Assembly (NCBI RefSeq): GCF_003605195.1
Contig: NZ_QYOS01000022.1
Coordinates: 186,001 to 250,000, forward strand
Direction: 5' to 3'
Source: Aurantiacibacter odishensis
GTDB taxonomy: Bacteria; Pseudomonadota; Alphaproteobacteria; Sphingomonadales; Sphingomonadaceae
DNA: 64,000 nucleotides
The first letter of the stretch is position 1. Each line of letters starts with the position of its first letter. The notes beneath the pieces are model-generated. The model was not told where the DNA came from, did not search any database, and was given only the letters and a program-made list of their open reading frames with translations. The position numbers and the translations under genes are program-made. Positions 24,352 through 33,679 of the stretch are shown in pieces.

Positions 24352-26457
24352 ATGACAGCCCGCCTTTCTGCCGTTTCTCTCTCCGTGCTGGCCTTCGCGC
24401 TGGCCTCCCCTGCCACCGCGCAGGATGCCGAAAGCATCATCGTTACCGCCCAGCGCGACAACGCGACCGAGATCACCAACGGCGGCGATGCCGGGGCGCT
24501 GGGCAACCAGTCCGCCGAGGATCTGCCCTTTGCCATTCGCAGCTTCGACGAGACGCTGATCTACAACCAGCAGCCGCTCACCATCGGTGACGTGCTGGAG
24601 AACGATCCCACTGTGCGCACCACCTACGGCTTCGGCAATGCGGCCGAGCAGTTCGTGATCCGCGGCTTCTCCCTCTTCGGGGACGATGTGGGCGTGAACG
24701 GCCTCTACGGCATCGCCCCGCGCCAACTCGTCGCGCCCGAGCTGTTCGGACAGGTGCAGGTGCTCAACGGCTCCAGCGCCTTCCTGAATGGCGCGGCTCC
24801 GGGCGGATCGGGCCTTGGTGGCAGCGTGAACCTGGTGCTGAAGCGTGCCGAGCAGGATCGCACCCGCGCCACGGCCACTTTCGTGGGCGAAGGGCACATC
24901 GGCGGCAGCCTCGACGTATCGCGCCGCTTCGGCGACAGCCGCCAGTTCGGGGTGCGGGTGAACGGAGCCTACCGTAACGGCGAAGTCGCCATCGACCGCG
25001 AGGATCGCCGCACGCAGGTGCTGGGCGGTGCTTTCGATTACGACGGCGGCGCATTCCGCGCGGCGCTCGACCTTGCCTACCAGGAAGTGCGCGTGGATTC
25101 GCTGCGCCCCAAGGTCGGCTTCACCACCGCCGTCGTTCCCGAGGTACCGGAAGCGGACGCCAACTACGCGCAGGACTACACTTACACCGAACTCACCGAC
25201 ATATTCGGCACGCTGAGCCTCGAATACGACATCGCGCGCGACGTGCTGGCCTACGCCAAGCTGGGCGCGCGCAGCGGCGACGAGGAAGGCATTTACGGCG
25301 GCCTGACCGTGGAGGACGCGGCAACCGGCGCCGCCACTTCCGGCTTCCACAACTTCATCCCTTACGAGCAGGACAACCAGGCGGTGGAAGCGGGCCTTCG
25401 TGCAAAGGTGATGACTGGCAGTGTCAGCCACGCCATCAACGTGGGCGGCAACATGATCTGGCAGGAAGACCGCACCGCCTACGATTTCTTCAATCCCTTC
25501 GCGACGAACCTCTACGACACCGTGCAGGTCGCGCCGCAGGATACCGCTTTCGTCGGCGGCGATCTGGATGATCCGTTCCCCATCACCAAGCGCGAGTTTG
25601 CAAGCCTGTTCGTGTCCGACACGCTGGGCCTGTTCGATGACCGCGTGCTGCTGACGGGCGGCCTGCGCTGGCAGGACATCAACGTGCGCGTCTTCAGCTA
25701 TTTCGGCGGCGGCCTGGATACCGAGTTCGACGACGAGGCGGTAACGCCGGTCGCGGGCCTCGTGGTGAAGCCGGTCGAGGGCCTGTCGCTCTATGCCAAC
25801 TACATCGAGGCGCTTCAGGAAGGCCCGCGCGCGAACGACGTGGAGTTCTCGAACTTCGGCACCACCCTCGCCCCGCGCCGCTCGACGCAGTACGAGGCGG
25901 GCGCGAAGTTCTATTTCGACCCGTCGATCTTTGCCAGCGTGGCCGTCTACCGTATCGAGCGCCCCGGCACCGGCGCTGTGGATGATGGCAACGGCGGCGT
26001 GCGCTTCGCCTACATCGGCGAACAGGTGAACGAAGGCGTGGAAGCCACGGTGAACGGCGAGCTGGCGCCGGGCCTGCGCGTGATCGCGGGTCTCAACTTC
26101 GCCGATTCCGAATTCGAAAGCGGCCTCGATGCAGCGGGCGTGCCCGAGTTCGCGGCCAATGCGAATATCGAGTGGGACGTGCCCTTCGCCCGCGGCCTGA
26201 CGCTGAACGGGCGGGTGACGCACACCGGAGAGCAGGAAGCCAACGCCGCCAACACGCTCCAGCTCGACAGCTGGACCGTGCTGGACCTCGGCGCGCGCTA
26301 CGTGTTCGCGGCGGGGGACAGCCCCGTCACCCTGCGCCTCACCGTCGACAACGTGACGAACGAAGCATACTGGGCTTCGGCCTTCGATGCGTTCAACCCG
26401 GCGCTGCTGCAGGGCACGCCGCGCACGGTGAAGGCATCCGCCTCGATCGCGTTCTGA
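24352..26457 (+). CDS. TonB-dependent siderophore receptor
   Basis: This 701-residue receptor has a signal peptide ending at ASPATAQ and a TonB box in SIIVTAQRD. Its plug is of the siderophore-receptor type (LPFAIRSFDETLIYNQQP, then RTTYGFGNAAEQFVIRGF), and the barrel ends in ASIAF. ATG 24352 is preferred over an upstream TTG because it gives the signal peptide and follows CAGGAC. As the last gene of the Fur-preceded operon it should import a ferric siderophore. The siderophore cannot be named. Confidence 0.92.
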   Translation: MTARLSAVSLSVLAFALASPATAQDAESIIVTAQRDNATEITNGGDAGALGNQSAEDLPFAIRSFDETLIYNQQPLTIGDVLENDPTVRTTYGFGNAAEQFVIRGFSLFGDDVGVNGLYGIAPRQLVAPELFGQVQVLNGSSAFLNGAAPGGSGLGGSVNLVLKRAEQDRTRATATFVGEGHIGGSLDVSRRFGDSRQFGVRVNGAYRNGEVAIDREDRRTQVLGGAFDYDGGAFRAALDLAYQEVRVDSLRPKVGFTTAVVPEVPEADANYAQDYTYTELTDIFGTLSLEYDIARDVLAYAKLGARSGDEEGIYGGLTVEDAATGAATSGFHNFIPYEQDNQAVEAGLRAKVMTGSVSHAINVGGNMIWQEDRTAYDFFNPFATNLYDTVQVAPQDTAFVGGDLDDPFPITKREFASLFVSDTLGLFDDRVLLTGGLRWQDINVRVFSYFGGGLDTEFDDEAVTPVAGLVVKPVEGLSLYANYIEALQEGPRANDVEFSNFGTTLAPRRSTQYEAGAKFYFDPSIFASVAVYRIERPGTGAVDDGNGGVRFAYIGEQVNEGVEATVNGELAPGLRVIAGLNFADSEFESGLDAAGVPEFAANANIEWDVPFARGLTLNGRVTHTGEQEANAANTLQLDSWTVLDLGARYVFAAGDSPVTLRLTVDNVTNEAYWASAFDAFNPALLQGTPRTVKASASIAF

Positions 26458-26465
26458 AGGTGGTC

Positions 26466-26495
26466 GAGCGGGGCGACTAGCGCGTCGCCTCGCTC
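26466..26495. terminator. Candidate hairpin between convergent genes
   Basis: GAGCGGGGCGAC and GTCGCCTCGCTC can pair as a 12-base-pair stem with one mismatch around a TAGCGC loop. It starts eight bases after the siderophore-receptor stop and covers the last codons of the opposing amidohydrolase gene. There is no T-tract, so terminator function is uncertain and the pairing may be incidental to coding. Confidence 0.35.
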
Positions 26496-27712
26496 ACCAC
26501 GTAACCGTCGATCACGACGCCGGTAACGTGAGTGACGTATTCCAGCGGATCGCCGTTGAACATGGCAACGTCGCCGTCCTTGCCCACTTCGAGGCTGCCG
26601 ACGCGCTCGTCCATGCCGATGATGCGAGCCGCATCGATGGTGACGCTGGCCAGCGCGTCCTCCGGCGCGAGGCCGTGTCCGGCGGCAAAGCCTGCTTCCC
26701 ACAGAACCACGCGCGATTTGGGCACATAGGCCTCGTATCCCGATTGCAGCGCGAAGGGGATGCCCGCTTCCGCCAGAGTGGCGGCAGTGGTGAAGGAGGC
26801 GTTCTCCATCTCCCCCGAATTGCGAGCCATGGTGGGATGCAGGATCACCGAAACGCCGCTCTCGCGCAGTTCATCGAGCAGCATGGGCGCGTCCGCCGCG
26901 CCATCGATGATGACCTCGATGCCGAACTCGTCGGCAAGGCGCAGGGCAGACATGATATCCTGCGCGCGGTTGGCGGTGACGAGCAGCGGGCGCTCCCGCC
27001 GCACGACCGATTCAAAGGCCTCGTTCACAAGGTCGCGGCTGGCGCTGTCGACGGCGTCTTCATCCTCGTCGTCGTCTTCCGCGCTCTCGCCGCCCTGCTG
27101 GGCGCGAAGAAGCGCCTGGCGCAGCATGGCGATCTGCTTCGCGCGGGTGCCGGGCGCGCTCTCGCGGTCCAGCGCCCAGCTGCCGAGGTTGGCGACCACC
27201 ATCGTGCCGTCCTCCACCAGCGCGGCATCGACCGTGTTGCCCACGGTCTTCACCACCATGGTCTGCCCGGAAACCAGCGCGCCGGGGCCGTGACCGGTGT
27301 GGACCGTGGTGATGCCCAGTTCGCGGAGCCACTGCACCAGCCGGTCGTGCGGGTTGTAGGCGTCGATGGCGCGCAGGTGCGGTTGCACCGGCGCGGTTGT
27401 GTCGAGCTGATCCTGATCGTCGGGCTGGTTGAGATAGCCGGTGAGGCCGACTGTGGAATGTGCATCGACCAGGCCGGGAGTGACGACGCGGGCTTCCATC
27501 ACCCGCATCCCTTCCGGGATCGCGGTGCTGGCGGCCGGGCCTACGGCGGTGACGCTGCCGTCCTCAATCACGACGACGCCGTTCTCGATCACGCCCTGCG
27601 GGCCCATGGTCCAGACCTGCGCGCCGCGCACGGCAATGTCCTGCGCCATCGCAGAGGTGGAGAGCAGCGCCGCGGTGAATGCACCCGCAATCAGTTTGCC
27701 AACGTTCGTCAT
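26477..27712 (-). CDS. Exported amidohydrolase-family protein, altered metal site
   Basis: This 411-residue protein has a signal peptide (ending SAMAQD) and an imidazolonepropionase-like amidohydrolase fold. The first metal motif reads VDAHSTVG, so the second His of the usual HxH is a Thr. The closing KDGDVAMFNGDPLE is standard. An acidic insert (SAEDDDEDEDAVD) lies near residue 208. It overlaps the neighbouring paralogue by four bases, so the two are coupled and may work as a pair. Enzymatic activity is doubtful without the His, though some members use one metal. The substrate is unknown. Confidence 0.82.
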   Translation of the reverse strand: MTNVGKLIAGAFTAALLSTSAMAQDIAVRGAQVWTMGPQGVIENGVVVIEDGSVTAVGPAASTAIPEGMRVMEARVVTPGLVDAHSTVGLTGYLNQPDDQDQLDTTAPVQPHLRAIDAYNPHDRLVQWLRELGITTVHTGHGPGALVSGQTMVVKTVGNTVDAALVEDGTMVVANLGSWALDRESAPGTRAKQIAMLRQALLRAQQGGESAEDDDEDEDAVDSASRDLVNEAFESVVRRERPLLVTANRAQDIMSALRLADEFGIEVIIDGAADAPMLLDELRESGVSVILHPTMARNSGEMENASFTTAATLAEAGIPFALQSGYEAYVPKSRVVLWEAGFAAGHGLAPEDALASVTIDAARIIGMDERVGSLEVGKDGDVAMFNGDPLEYVTHVTGVVIDGYVVSEATR

Positions 27713-29022
27713 TGTCCGCCCTCCAGCATCAGGGCCTCGCCTTCGAGGACGTGGGTGTTGAGTGTGGGATTGCCGGCGCCGTAGCCGCCGGTTGCCATTA
27801 GCAGTTCCTCGGGGTCGGAGGCATCGAACAGCAGTTCGCCCATCACCCAGGTCTCCGCGACATTGGTGTAGACCGACAGCGGATCGCCCGTCAGCACGAC
27901 GAAATCGGCCATCTTGCCCGCTTCCAAGCTGCCGACGTGCTCGTCCAGCCCAAGCTGCACCGCGCCGTTGATGGTAAGCGCCCGCAGCGCGCCCTCGCGG
28001 CTCATCCCGCCGCGCACGGCGAGCGCGGCCTGCCGGTACATCAGGCGGCTGTCGATGATGTTGTCGTCCGAATGCAGCGAGACGAACACGCCTGCATCCT
28101 CCAGTTGCGCCGCGGTGACGATATCCGCCTCGCGCGCTTCCAGCTTGCCGCCGGGGCTATCGAGCAGGATTGCCGAGACCGGCACGCCCGCTGCCGCCAG
28201 TTCGCGCGCCACCCGGCCGCTTTCCACGCCATGCTGGACAAGCATGTCGAACCCGAATTCGCGGCTGAGGCGAAGCGCGGTCATGATGTCGTCGCTGCGG
28301 TGGGTGTGGAAGTGGACGAGGCGGCTGCCGTCCAGCACCTCGCACATGGCTTCCATGCCGATATCGCGCGGGCTCCGTTCGCCCCCGCAATACTCCTGCG
28401 CCGCGACGAAGTGCTGCCGCACCATTGCGGCGCTGCGGGCGCGGGTGGAGGGGAAAGCCGGGCTTTCGCGCAAGGGGTTGGTGCCGTTGGCCATCTTCAT
28501 GCCGCCCAGCACCTTGCCGTCGTCGTCCATCCAGGCGAGTTCCTCGATAGTGTTGCCCTCTGTCAGGTGCATGTAGAACGTCTGCCCGCTCATCAGGTGG
28601 CCGCTGCCAGGCATGATGTTGGCGGTGGTGACGCCGCCCGAACGGGCACGGGCGATGGAGCTGTCGCGCACGTTGATCGAATCGAGCGCGCGCACGTCCG
28701 GCTGGATGGCAGCAGAGCTGTCCGCGCCGGAGACCTGTCCGATATGCGAATGGGTGTCGACCGTGCCGGGCATGATCACCATGCCGCTGGCATCGCGGAC
28801 CTGGGCCCCTGCGGGAATGGTAACATCAGCGCCGACGGCGACGATCTCGCCGTCCTGAATCACCAGCGTGCCGTTCTCGATGGTGCCGGTACCGCTTGTG
28901 CCGCTCATCGTGTGGATGGTCGCGCCGGTGAAGGCGATCGGCGTCTCCTGCGCCAGTGCCGGAGCAGCGACAAACGCCGCCACGGAAGAGGCGGCCAGTG
29001 CCGCCTGCTTGATCATTCGCAT
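27709..29022 (-). CDS. Exported amidohydrolase-family protein, intact metal motif
   Basis: This 437-residue secreted amidohydrolase has a signal peptide ending APALAQE and the canonical first metal motif VDTHSHIG. Further motifs are VHFHTHRSDD, a SLHSDDN segment, and KMADFVVLTGDPLSVY at the end. It resembles periplasmic imidazolonepropionase-type hydrolases that cleave cyclic amides or peptides. It is upstream of, and overlaps, the paralogue with the altered site. The unknown secreted gene starts 57 bases upstream on the same strand. Confidence 0.88.
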   Translation of the reverse strand: MRMIKQAALAASSVAAFVAAPALAQETPIAFTGATIHTMSGTSGTGTIENGTLVIQDGEIVAVGADVTIPAGAQVRDASGMVIMPGTVDTHSHIGQVSGADSSAAIQPDVRALDSINVRDSSIARARSGGVTTANIMPGSGHLMSGQTFYMHLTEGNTIEELAWMDDDGKVLGGMKMANGTNPLRESPAFPSTRARSAAMVRQHFVAAQEYCGGERSPRDIGMEAMCEVLDGSRLVHFHTHRSDDIMTALRLSREFGFDMLVQHGVESGRVARELAAAGVPVSAILLDSPGGKLEAREADIVTAAQLEDAGVFVSLHSDDNIIDSRLMYRQAALAVRGGMSREGALRALTINGAVQLGLDEHVGSLEAGKMADFVVLTGDPLSVYTNVAETWVMGELLFDASDPEELLMATGGYGAGNPTLNTHVLEGEALMLEGGQ

Positions 29023-29079
29023 GGGAAGTCCCTTTTTTCGTTACGCCCGAGACTAACGCCACAAGGCCCGCGTGCAAGC

Positions 29080-29826
29080 CTACTCGGGCGCAGTTTCCGC
29101 ATATTCCAGGGCAAAGGTGGGATCGCATTCGTAAGGATAGACGTGCTGACCCTCGCGCTTCTCCCATTCGATCCAGCGCGCACCATCCCTGCCGATCATC
29201 GCCGGATCGGAGAACCACTGCGTCGCCACCAGCTTTTCACCACCCTCGGCGAGGCGATAGCGTTCAACCATGCGAATGTCGGCGGAATGGTCTAGTCCGT
29301 TGTTGGTAATGGTGCTGGGAGCGATGTGGGTGGTCTCGATTATCAGTTCGTCGCCTTCCCAGCGGCCAGTGGAGAAGCCCATCTTGGAATGGGGATAGCC
29401 CTCCGGTGCCTCCCGCCCATCCATGAAAACGAGCCGCACCTGGTCGAAATATTCGTAGCGCAGCACGATCAGTTCGTCGGTCTGGTGGATCTCGAACGGG
29501 AACGGCCCTTGCAGCGCGTAGACGATGCTGGGCGGCAGGCACACGCGGTCCAGCGCCATGTCGTCTTCCGGCTGCCAATCGGCGGCCCGCGCCAGCGCCT
29601 GCGGTGTCGGCTCCAGCCCGCCGTATTCGCCGCGCGGGAATTCCACGACGCCGGTATCCTCCACCAGCACGGTGCCATCGGGCAGCTTGGCCAGCATGTC
29701 GGGCGCTGGTTCGCCCGCATCGAAAACCGGTCCCCAGAACCCTTCGAAATCAGGCTGCGTGTCCTGCGCGGCTGCGGGCGCGGCCAGCGATGCGAGGACG
29801 AAAACGAGCGCGAGCGACCTAGCCAT
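29080..29826 (-). CDS. Conserved secreted protein, unknown function
   Basis: This 248-residue protein has a signal peptide (LAAPAAAQD). The mature part begins DFEGFWGPVF and contains TGRWEGDELIIETTHI, a phrase seen in many sphingomonad secreted proteins of unknown role. I do not recognise a catalytic motif. It overlaps the upstream DUF6152 gene by eight bases and precedes the two amidohydrolases, so all four exported products are probably made together. Confidence 0.75.
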   Translation of the reverse strand: MARSLALVFVLASLAAPAAAQDTQPDFEGFWGPVFDAGEPAPDMLAKLPDGTVLVEDTGVVEFPRGEYGGLEPTPQALARAADWQPEDDMALDRVCLPPSIVYALQGPFPFEIHQTDELIVLRYEYFDQVRLVFMDGREAPEGYPHSKMGFSTGRWEGDELIIETTHIAPSTITNNGLDHSADIRMVERYRLAEGGEKLVATQWFSDPAMIGRDGARWIEWEKREGQHVYPYECDPTFALEYAETAPE

Positions 29827-30199
29827 CGTTCTGCCCGAACGGGGCGTTGCCGATCATGTGGCCCTGCGCATCGCGCACTTCACGGATGCGCATGTAGTTG
29901 CGGCCATCGCGGGCGCGCCAGCCCGACACGGTGACAAGGTCCCCCGCCCGAACGCTCCCCCGCGTCCACCCGCGGCGCTGCAGTACCACCGGCGCATTCG
30001 TTTCCCCGCGCCATTCGGTGCCGTCGACATCCAGCACCAGCGTGCCGTGCGGATTGGTGAAGCGGAATGCCTTGACGGTGCCTTCCACCGTCACGTCCGC
30101 CTCTGGGTCGAAATAGACCGCGAACGAGTGGTGCGCGGCCACCCCGCCTGCCAGTGCGCCGGAAAGTGCCAGCGCAAGCGTCATCGTTTTCCCGAACAT
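29819..30199 (-). CDS. DUF6152 family secreted protein
   Basis: This 126-residue protein has a signal peptide followed by AHHSFAVYFDPEADVTVEGTV, the usual DUF6152 opening. The family is a small secreted beta-rich protein, function unknown. It is the first gene of the four-gene exported set on the minus strand and overlaps the next gene. The His-His after signal cleavage could bind a metal, but that is only an inference. Confidence 0.85.
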   Translation of the reverse strand: MFGKTMTLALALSGALAGGVAAHHSFAVYFDPEADVTVEGTVKAFRFTNPHGTLVLDVDGTEWRGETNAPVVLQRRGWTRGSVRAGDLVTVSGWRARDGRNYMRIREVRDAQGHMIGNAPFGQNDG

Positions 30200-30255
30200 T
30201 CCCTCTCCTCTTCCAACCCCACAGTGTCGTTTTGACTGCGCGCTGTCCAGAAGCT

Positions 30256-30831
30256 CTAGCGCATGGTGCGGAAGGTGATCGAGCGGCGGGTCTGCTCCAT
30301 CGGCACGATCGAATGCTCCCAGCTATCCCGCACCTCGCCCGACAGCAGGTAGGCAGAGCGCGGCGCAAGCGGCACGGCATGTCGGGCAAAGCCGCCGTCC
30401 GGCAACCGACGGCGCAGACGCAAGGTGGCAGGCGCGCCCAGCGAAAGGCCGATAACCTCGCCATACTGCGGGCGATCCCGGTGCCAGCCGATGCCTGCGC
30501 CCGGATCGTAACGGATCAGCAGCGCCTGTTGCAGCGCATCGGGCGCGATGCCTAACCGGTGGCCCAGCCTGATGCGCAGGTCCGCCAGCCAAGGCGGCAG
30601 CGGCGGCGCAGGGATGGGGCGCGAGCGCTGGTAATCGTAGGCGGAGCCGTAGTGCGCGGTCATGCGCTTGCCGGTCCACTGGCCGAAGCGAAACGGCTCC
30701 AGCGGGGCGGCATCGATCTGGTCGGCCAGCGCCTGTTCCTCCTGTTCGTCGATCACTTCGCCAATAACCCGCAGCCCACCCACCGGCGGCTGGGCCGGGG
30801 TATCCGAAAACAGGTCTATCTGCTGCGTCAT
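30256..30831 (-). CDS. alkB: AlkB-type alpha-ketoglutarate dioxygenase
   Basis: This 191-residue protein has the 2-oxoglutarate/Fe(II) dioxygenase motifs GWHRDRPQYG (His and Asp ligands), WEHSI (second His) and RRSITFR (2-oxoglutarate Arg). AlkB enzymes repair alkylated nucleic acid bases by oxidative demethylation. Only 20 bases separate its start from the oppositely oriented yjbQ start, so the promoters must overlap or lie within coding sequence. Confidence 0.9.
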   Translation of the reverse strand: MTQQIDLFSDTPAQPPVGGLRVIGEVIDEQEEQALADQIDAAPLEPFRFGQWTGKRMTAHYGSAYDYQRSRPIPAPPLPPWLADLRIRLGHRLGIAPDALQQALLIRYDPGAGIGWHRDRPQYGEVIGLSLGAPATLRLRRRLPDGGFARHAVPLAPRSAYLLSGEVRDSWEHSIVPMEQTRRSITFRTMR

Positions 30832-30851
30832 CGATGCCTATATAGGTGTCC

Positions 30852-31268
30852 ATGCGACAGGATCAGCACCGCTTCACCATCCATACCCACGGCAAAGCGC
30901 TGTACGAGTTCACCGACGAGGTGGCGGACTGGCTGGCGGGTACCGGGATAGAGAGCGGCATGCTCACCCTGTTCTGCCGCCATACCTCCGCCAGCCTGCT
31001 CATCAATGAAAACGCCGCCTCCGCCGTGCAGCGGGATCTGCTGCGCTGGCTCGACAAGGCCGTGCCTGAAGGCAACCATTACGAGCACGACAGCGAGGGG
31101 CCGGACGACATGCCCGCCCATATCCGCACCATGCTGACGGGCGCATCGCTGAACGTTCCGGTGGGCGGCGGGCGCATGTTGCTGGGGACATGGCAGGGCC
31201 TCTACCTTGCCGAACACCGCAGCGCCTCCCACTCGCGCGAGATCGTCGCACACATTATTGGAGAATAG
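30852..31268 (+). CDS. YjbQ/UPF0047 secondary thiamine-phosphate synthase-like protein
   Basis: The protein is 138 residues from ATG 30852; a GTG at 30846 is also possible. It matches UPF0047 (YjbQ), with LFCRHTSASLLINENA, a histidine-rich middle (GNHYEHDSEGPDD) and WQGLYLAEHR at the end. Some members show weak thiamine-phosphate synthase activity; the physiological role is unsettled. The transglutaminase-like gene follows after 37 bases. Confidence 0.9.
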   Translation: MRQDQHRFTIHTHGKALYEFTDEVADWLAGTGIESGMLTLFCRHTSASLLINENAASAVQRDLLRWLDKAVPEGNHYEHDSEGPDDMPAHIRTMLTGASLNVPVGGGRMLLGTWQGLYLAEHRSASHSREIVAHIIGE

Positions 31269-31305
31269 CGAAACCGGCGGCACCCCCCGCGCGTTCGCAC
31301 CGCAT

Positions 31306-32106
31306 ATGCCCATCGATATATCCGCCAAGTTCGCGTTCCACCTCGACCAGCCGACCGACCTGCTGTTGCAGTTCGAGGCGGCCATCATTCCCGAGCAGAA
31401 GGTGCTCTCCTCCAACACGGTGCTCTCCCCCGCCCTGCACACCGCCAGGGTGCCCGCGCAGGATGCCGTCGGCGAGCGCATCTGGGTGCGCGCGGAAGGC
31501 GATTACAACGTCGAATACACCGCCAGGGTGGAGGTCAACCGACTGGTGCCCGACCTCGCCGGCCTGCACCAGCTCGACCCGCACGACCTGCCGGGAGAGG
31601 CGGTCGAATACGTATTCGATTCGCGCTACTGCCAGGCCGACCGTATGCACAGCTTCGTCATGGACCGGTTCGGCGATCTTGAAGGCGGGAAGAAAATCCT
31701 CGCCATGTGCGACTGGATCGCGGACAATTTCACTTACGAGGCTGGCAGCTCGAACGCCACGACGACGGCGCTCGATACATTCGTGGAACGGCGCGGGATC
31801 TGCCGCGACTATGCCCACGTGATGATCTGCTTCGCGCGGGCTTCCACCATCCCGGCGCGCTACGTCAGTTGCTACGCGCCCGGCGTGAACCCGCCCGATT
31901 TTCATGCAGTTGCGGAAGTCTTCCTGTGTGACCCGACGACGCCCGGCGGCGGCGCCTGGTACATTGTCGATCCCACGGGCATGGCGAGGTCTGACCAGAC
32001 GGCCAAGATCGGTATCGGACGAGACGCGGCAGACGTATCGTTTCTCACCACGTTCGGCCTCTCGAAGTTCAAGAGCTCGGAAGTGAACGTGCGCGAATGC
32101 GCGTGA
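31306..32106 (+). CDS. Transglutaminase-like protease-family protein
   Basis: This 266-residue protein has a bacterial transglutaminase/protease-like N-terminal domain and a transglutaminase core. The Cys-His-Asp triad is readable as GICRDYAH, DFHAVAEVF and YIVDPTG. There is no signal peptide. Family members are cytosolic cysteine proteases or transglutaminases of largely unknown substrate. The ATG at 31306 gives the conserved DISAKFAFHLDQPTDLLLQ start. Confidence 0.88.
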   Translation: MPIDISAKFAFHLDQPTDLLLQFEAAIIPEQKVLSSNTVLSPALHTARVPAQDAVGERIWVRAEGDYNVEYTARVEVNRLVPDLAGLHQLDPHDLPGEAVEYVFDSRYCQADRMHSFVMDRFGDLEGGKKILAMCDWIADNFTYEAGSSNATTTALDTFVERRGICRDYAHVMICFARASTIPARYVSCYAPGVNPPDFHAVAEVFLCDPTTPGGGAWYIVDPTGMARSDQTAKIGIGRDAADVSFLTTFGLSKFKSSEVNVRECA

Positions 32107-32179
32107 GGGACTGCGCGGCTTGTTAACGTTCACAAGAACGGCTATCGGCGAGGCAGGGAAACGAATGAAAAGATAACGG

Positions 32180-32194
32180 TGTTGCACTGCAACA
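32180..32194. promoter_or_regulatory. Perfect inverted repeat upstream of zwf operon
   Basis: TGTTGCACTGCAACA has perfect seven-base arms around a central C. It sits just before the strong GGGAGGGG ribosome-binding site of the leader peptide and the zwf start. The size suits a LacI-type or similar sugar regulator. A weak TTGTTA-17-TATCGG promoter-like pair is at 32120-32148, upstream. The regulator is not encoded nearby. Confidence 0.5.
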
Positions 32195-32210
32195 TAGGGA
32201 GGGGTTAGGA

Positions 32211-32252
32211 ATGCGTTACACGACATCATTGCAAAGCGGGGAACGCACTTGA
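32211..32252 (+). CDS. 13-codon leader peptide coupled to zwf
   Basis: An ATG preceded by AGGGAGGGGTTAGGA begins a 13-residue peptide ([13 protein letters not shown]). Its TGA stop overlaps the TTG start of zwf as TTGA. The ribosome-binding site is far stronger than anything directly before the TTG. The peptide has no recognised function; its likely role is to deliver ribosomes to zwf. Too short to prove by composition. Confidence 0.45.
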   Translation: MRYTTSLQSGERT

Positions 32253-33679
32253 TCCGGAAGGCACAAACGCTGATCCTTTTCGGCGCCACGGGAGACCTCT
32301 CGCGCCGGATGCTGTTGCCTTCACTGTGCGCGCTGGACGCGGACGACCTGCTTTCCGACGATCTCGAAATCATCGGCACCGCCCGCTCCGAATTGACCGA
32401 CAGCGAATTCCGCAGCTTTGCGCGCGAGGCGATCGAGAAGTTCCTGCCCGCGCACCGCCGCGGCGGAATGGCCGATTTCCTCAACCGGCTGAAATACAGC
32501 CAGCTCGATGTCACCACGCCTGAAGGCTATGCCGACCTCGCAGGCAAGGTGGGAGAGGACCGCGAGGCTGCGATCTTCCTCTCCACCGCGCCCAGCCTGT
32601 TCAAGCCGACGATCGAGGGGCTCGCTGCCCACGGTCTGGCGGACGACAATGCGCGTATCTGCCTGGAAAAGCCGCTCGGCACCGATCTGGGCAGTTCGTG
32701 CGAGATCAACGATGCCGTGGCCAGCGCCTTCCCCGAAGGCCGCATCTTCCGCATCGACCATTACCTGGGCAAGGAAACGGTGCAGAACCTGATCGCGCTG
32801 CGCTTTGCCAACATCCTGTTCGAACCGCTGTGGAACTCGCAGCATATCGACCACGTGCAGATCACCGTGGCCGAGACAGTGGGCCTCGAAAGCCGCGTCG
32901 ATTTCTACGACGGCGCGGGCGCTCTTCGCGACATGGTGCAGAACCACATGCTGCAACTCCTCGCCCTCGTCGCGATGGAACCGCCCAGCAGCTTCGATGC
33001 GGGCGCGGTGCGCGACGAGAAGGTGAAAGTCCTGCGCGCGCTGCGCAAGCTGAAGGACGACGAGAGCGTGACCGGCCAGTACCGCGGCGGCGCCTCGAAC
33101 GGCGAGATCGTGCCCGGCTATGACGAGGAACTGGGCAAGGAAAGCGACACCGAAACCTTCGTGGCGCTGAAGGCCCATATCGACAACTGGCGCTGGCAGG
33201 GCGTGCCCTTCTACCTGCGCACCGGCAAGCGCCTGCCCGAGCGGGTGACGGAGATCATCGTCAACTTCCGCTGCGTGCCGCACTCGATCTTCCCCGATGC
33301 ACGGCTGAAGCCGAACAAGCTGGTGATCGGCATCCAGCCTGAGGAAAACATCACCCTGTCCCTGATGGCCAAGGTGCCCGGTATCGAGCACGAGGGCATG
33401 ACGCTGCGCGAAGTGCCGCTGGATATCCGCATGCCCGATGCCTTCACCGGCAAGCACAAGCGCATCGCCTACGAGCGGCTGCTGCTCGATCTCATCAACG
33501 GCGACCAGACGCTGTTCGTCCGCCGTGACGAGGTGGAAGCGCAGTGGAAGTGGATCGACGCGATCCGCGCGGGCTGGGAAGCGGAGGGCAAGACGCCCAG
33601 GACCTATAACGCCGGAAGCTGGGGCCCCAGCGCAGCCATCGCCCTGGCCGAACGCGACGGAGTAAGCTGGCATGAGTAG
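32249..33679 (+). CDS. zwf: Glucose-6-phosphate 1-dehydrogenase
   Basis: This 476-residue protein oxidises glucose-6-phosphate to 6-phosphogluconolactone. The NADP-binding [17 protein letters not shown] is at residues 10-26, and the substrate motif [14 protein letters not shown] is around residue 168. The start is TTG at 32249, chosen because it overlaps the leader stop (TTGA) and no in-frame ATG fits the family's N-terminus. It is the first enzyme gene of the Entner-Doudoroff operon and overlaps edd by eight bases. No 6-phosphogluconolactonase gene is in the operon. Confidence 0.97.
   Translation: MIRKAQTLILFGATGDLSRRMLLPSLCALDADDLLSDDLEIIGTARSELTDSEFRSFAREAIEKFLPAHRRGGMADFLNRLKYSQLDVTTPEGYADLAGKVGEDREAAIFLSTAPSLFKPTIEGLAAHGLADDNARICLEKPLGTDLGSSCEINDAVASAFPEGRIFRIDHYLGKETVQNLIALRFANILFEPLWNSQHIDHVQITVAETVGLESRVDFYDGAGALRDMVQNHMLQLLALVAMEPPSSFDAGAVRDEKVKVLRALRKLKDDESVTGQYRGGASNGEIVPGYDEELGKESDTETFVALKAHIDNWRWQGVPFYLRTGKRLPERVTEIIVNFRCVPHSIFPDARLKPNKLVIGIQPEENITLSLMAKVPGIEHEGMTLREVPLDIRMPDAFTGKHKRIAYERLLLDLINGDQTLFVRRDEVEAQWKWIDAIRAGWEAEGKTPRTYNAGSWGPSAAIALAERDGVSWHE

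Noticed and set aside
23980-26223. Large minus-strand frame opposite the siderophore receptor
   Set aside because: Shadow of the receptor gene; no domain or ribosome-binding site.
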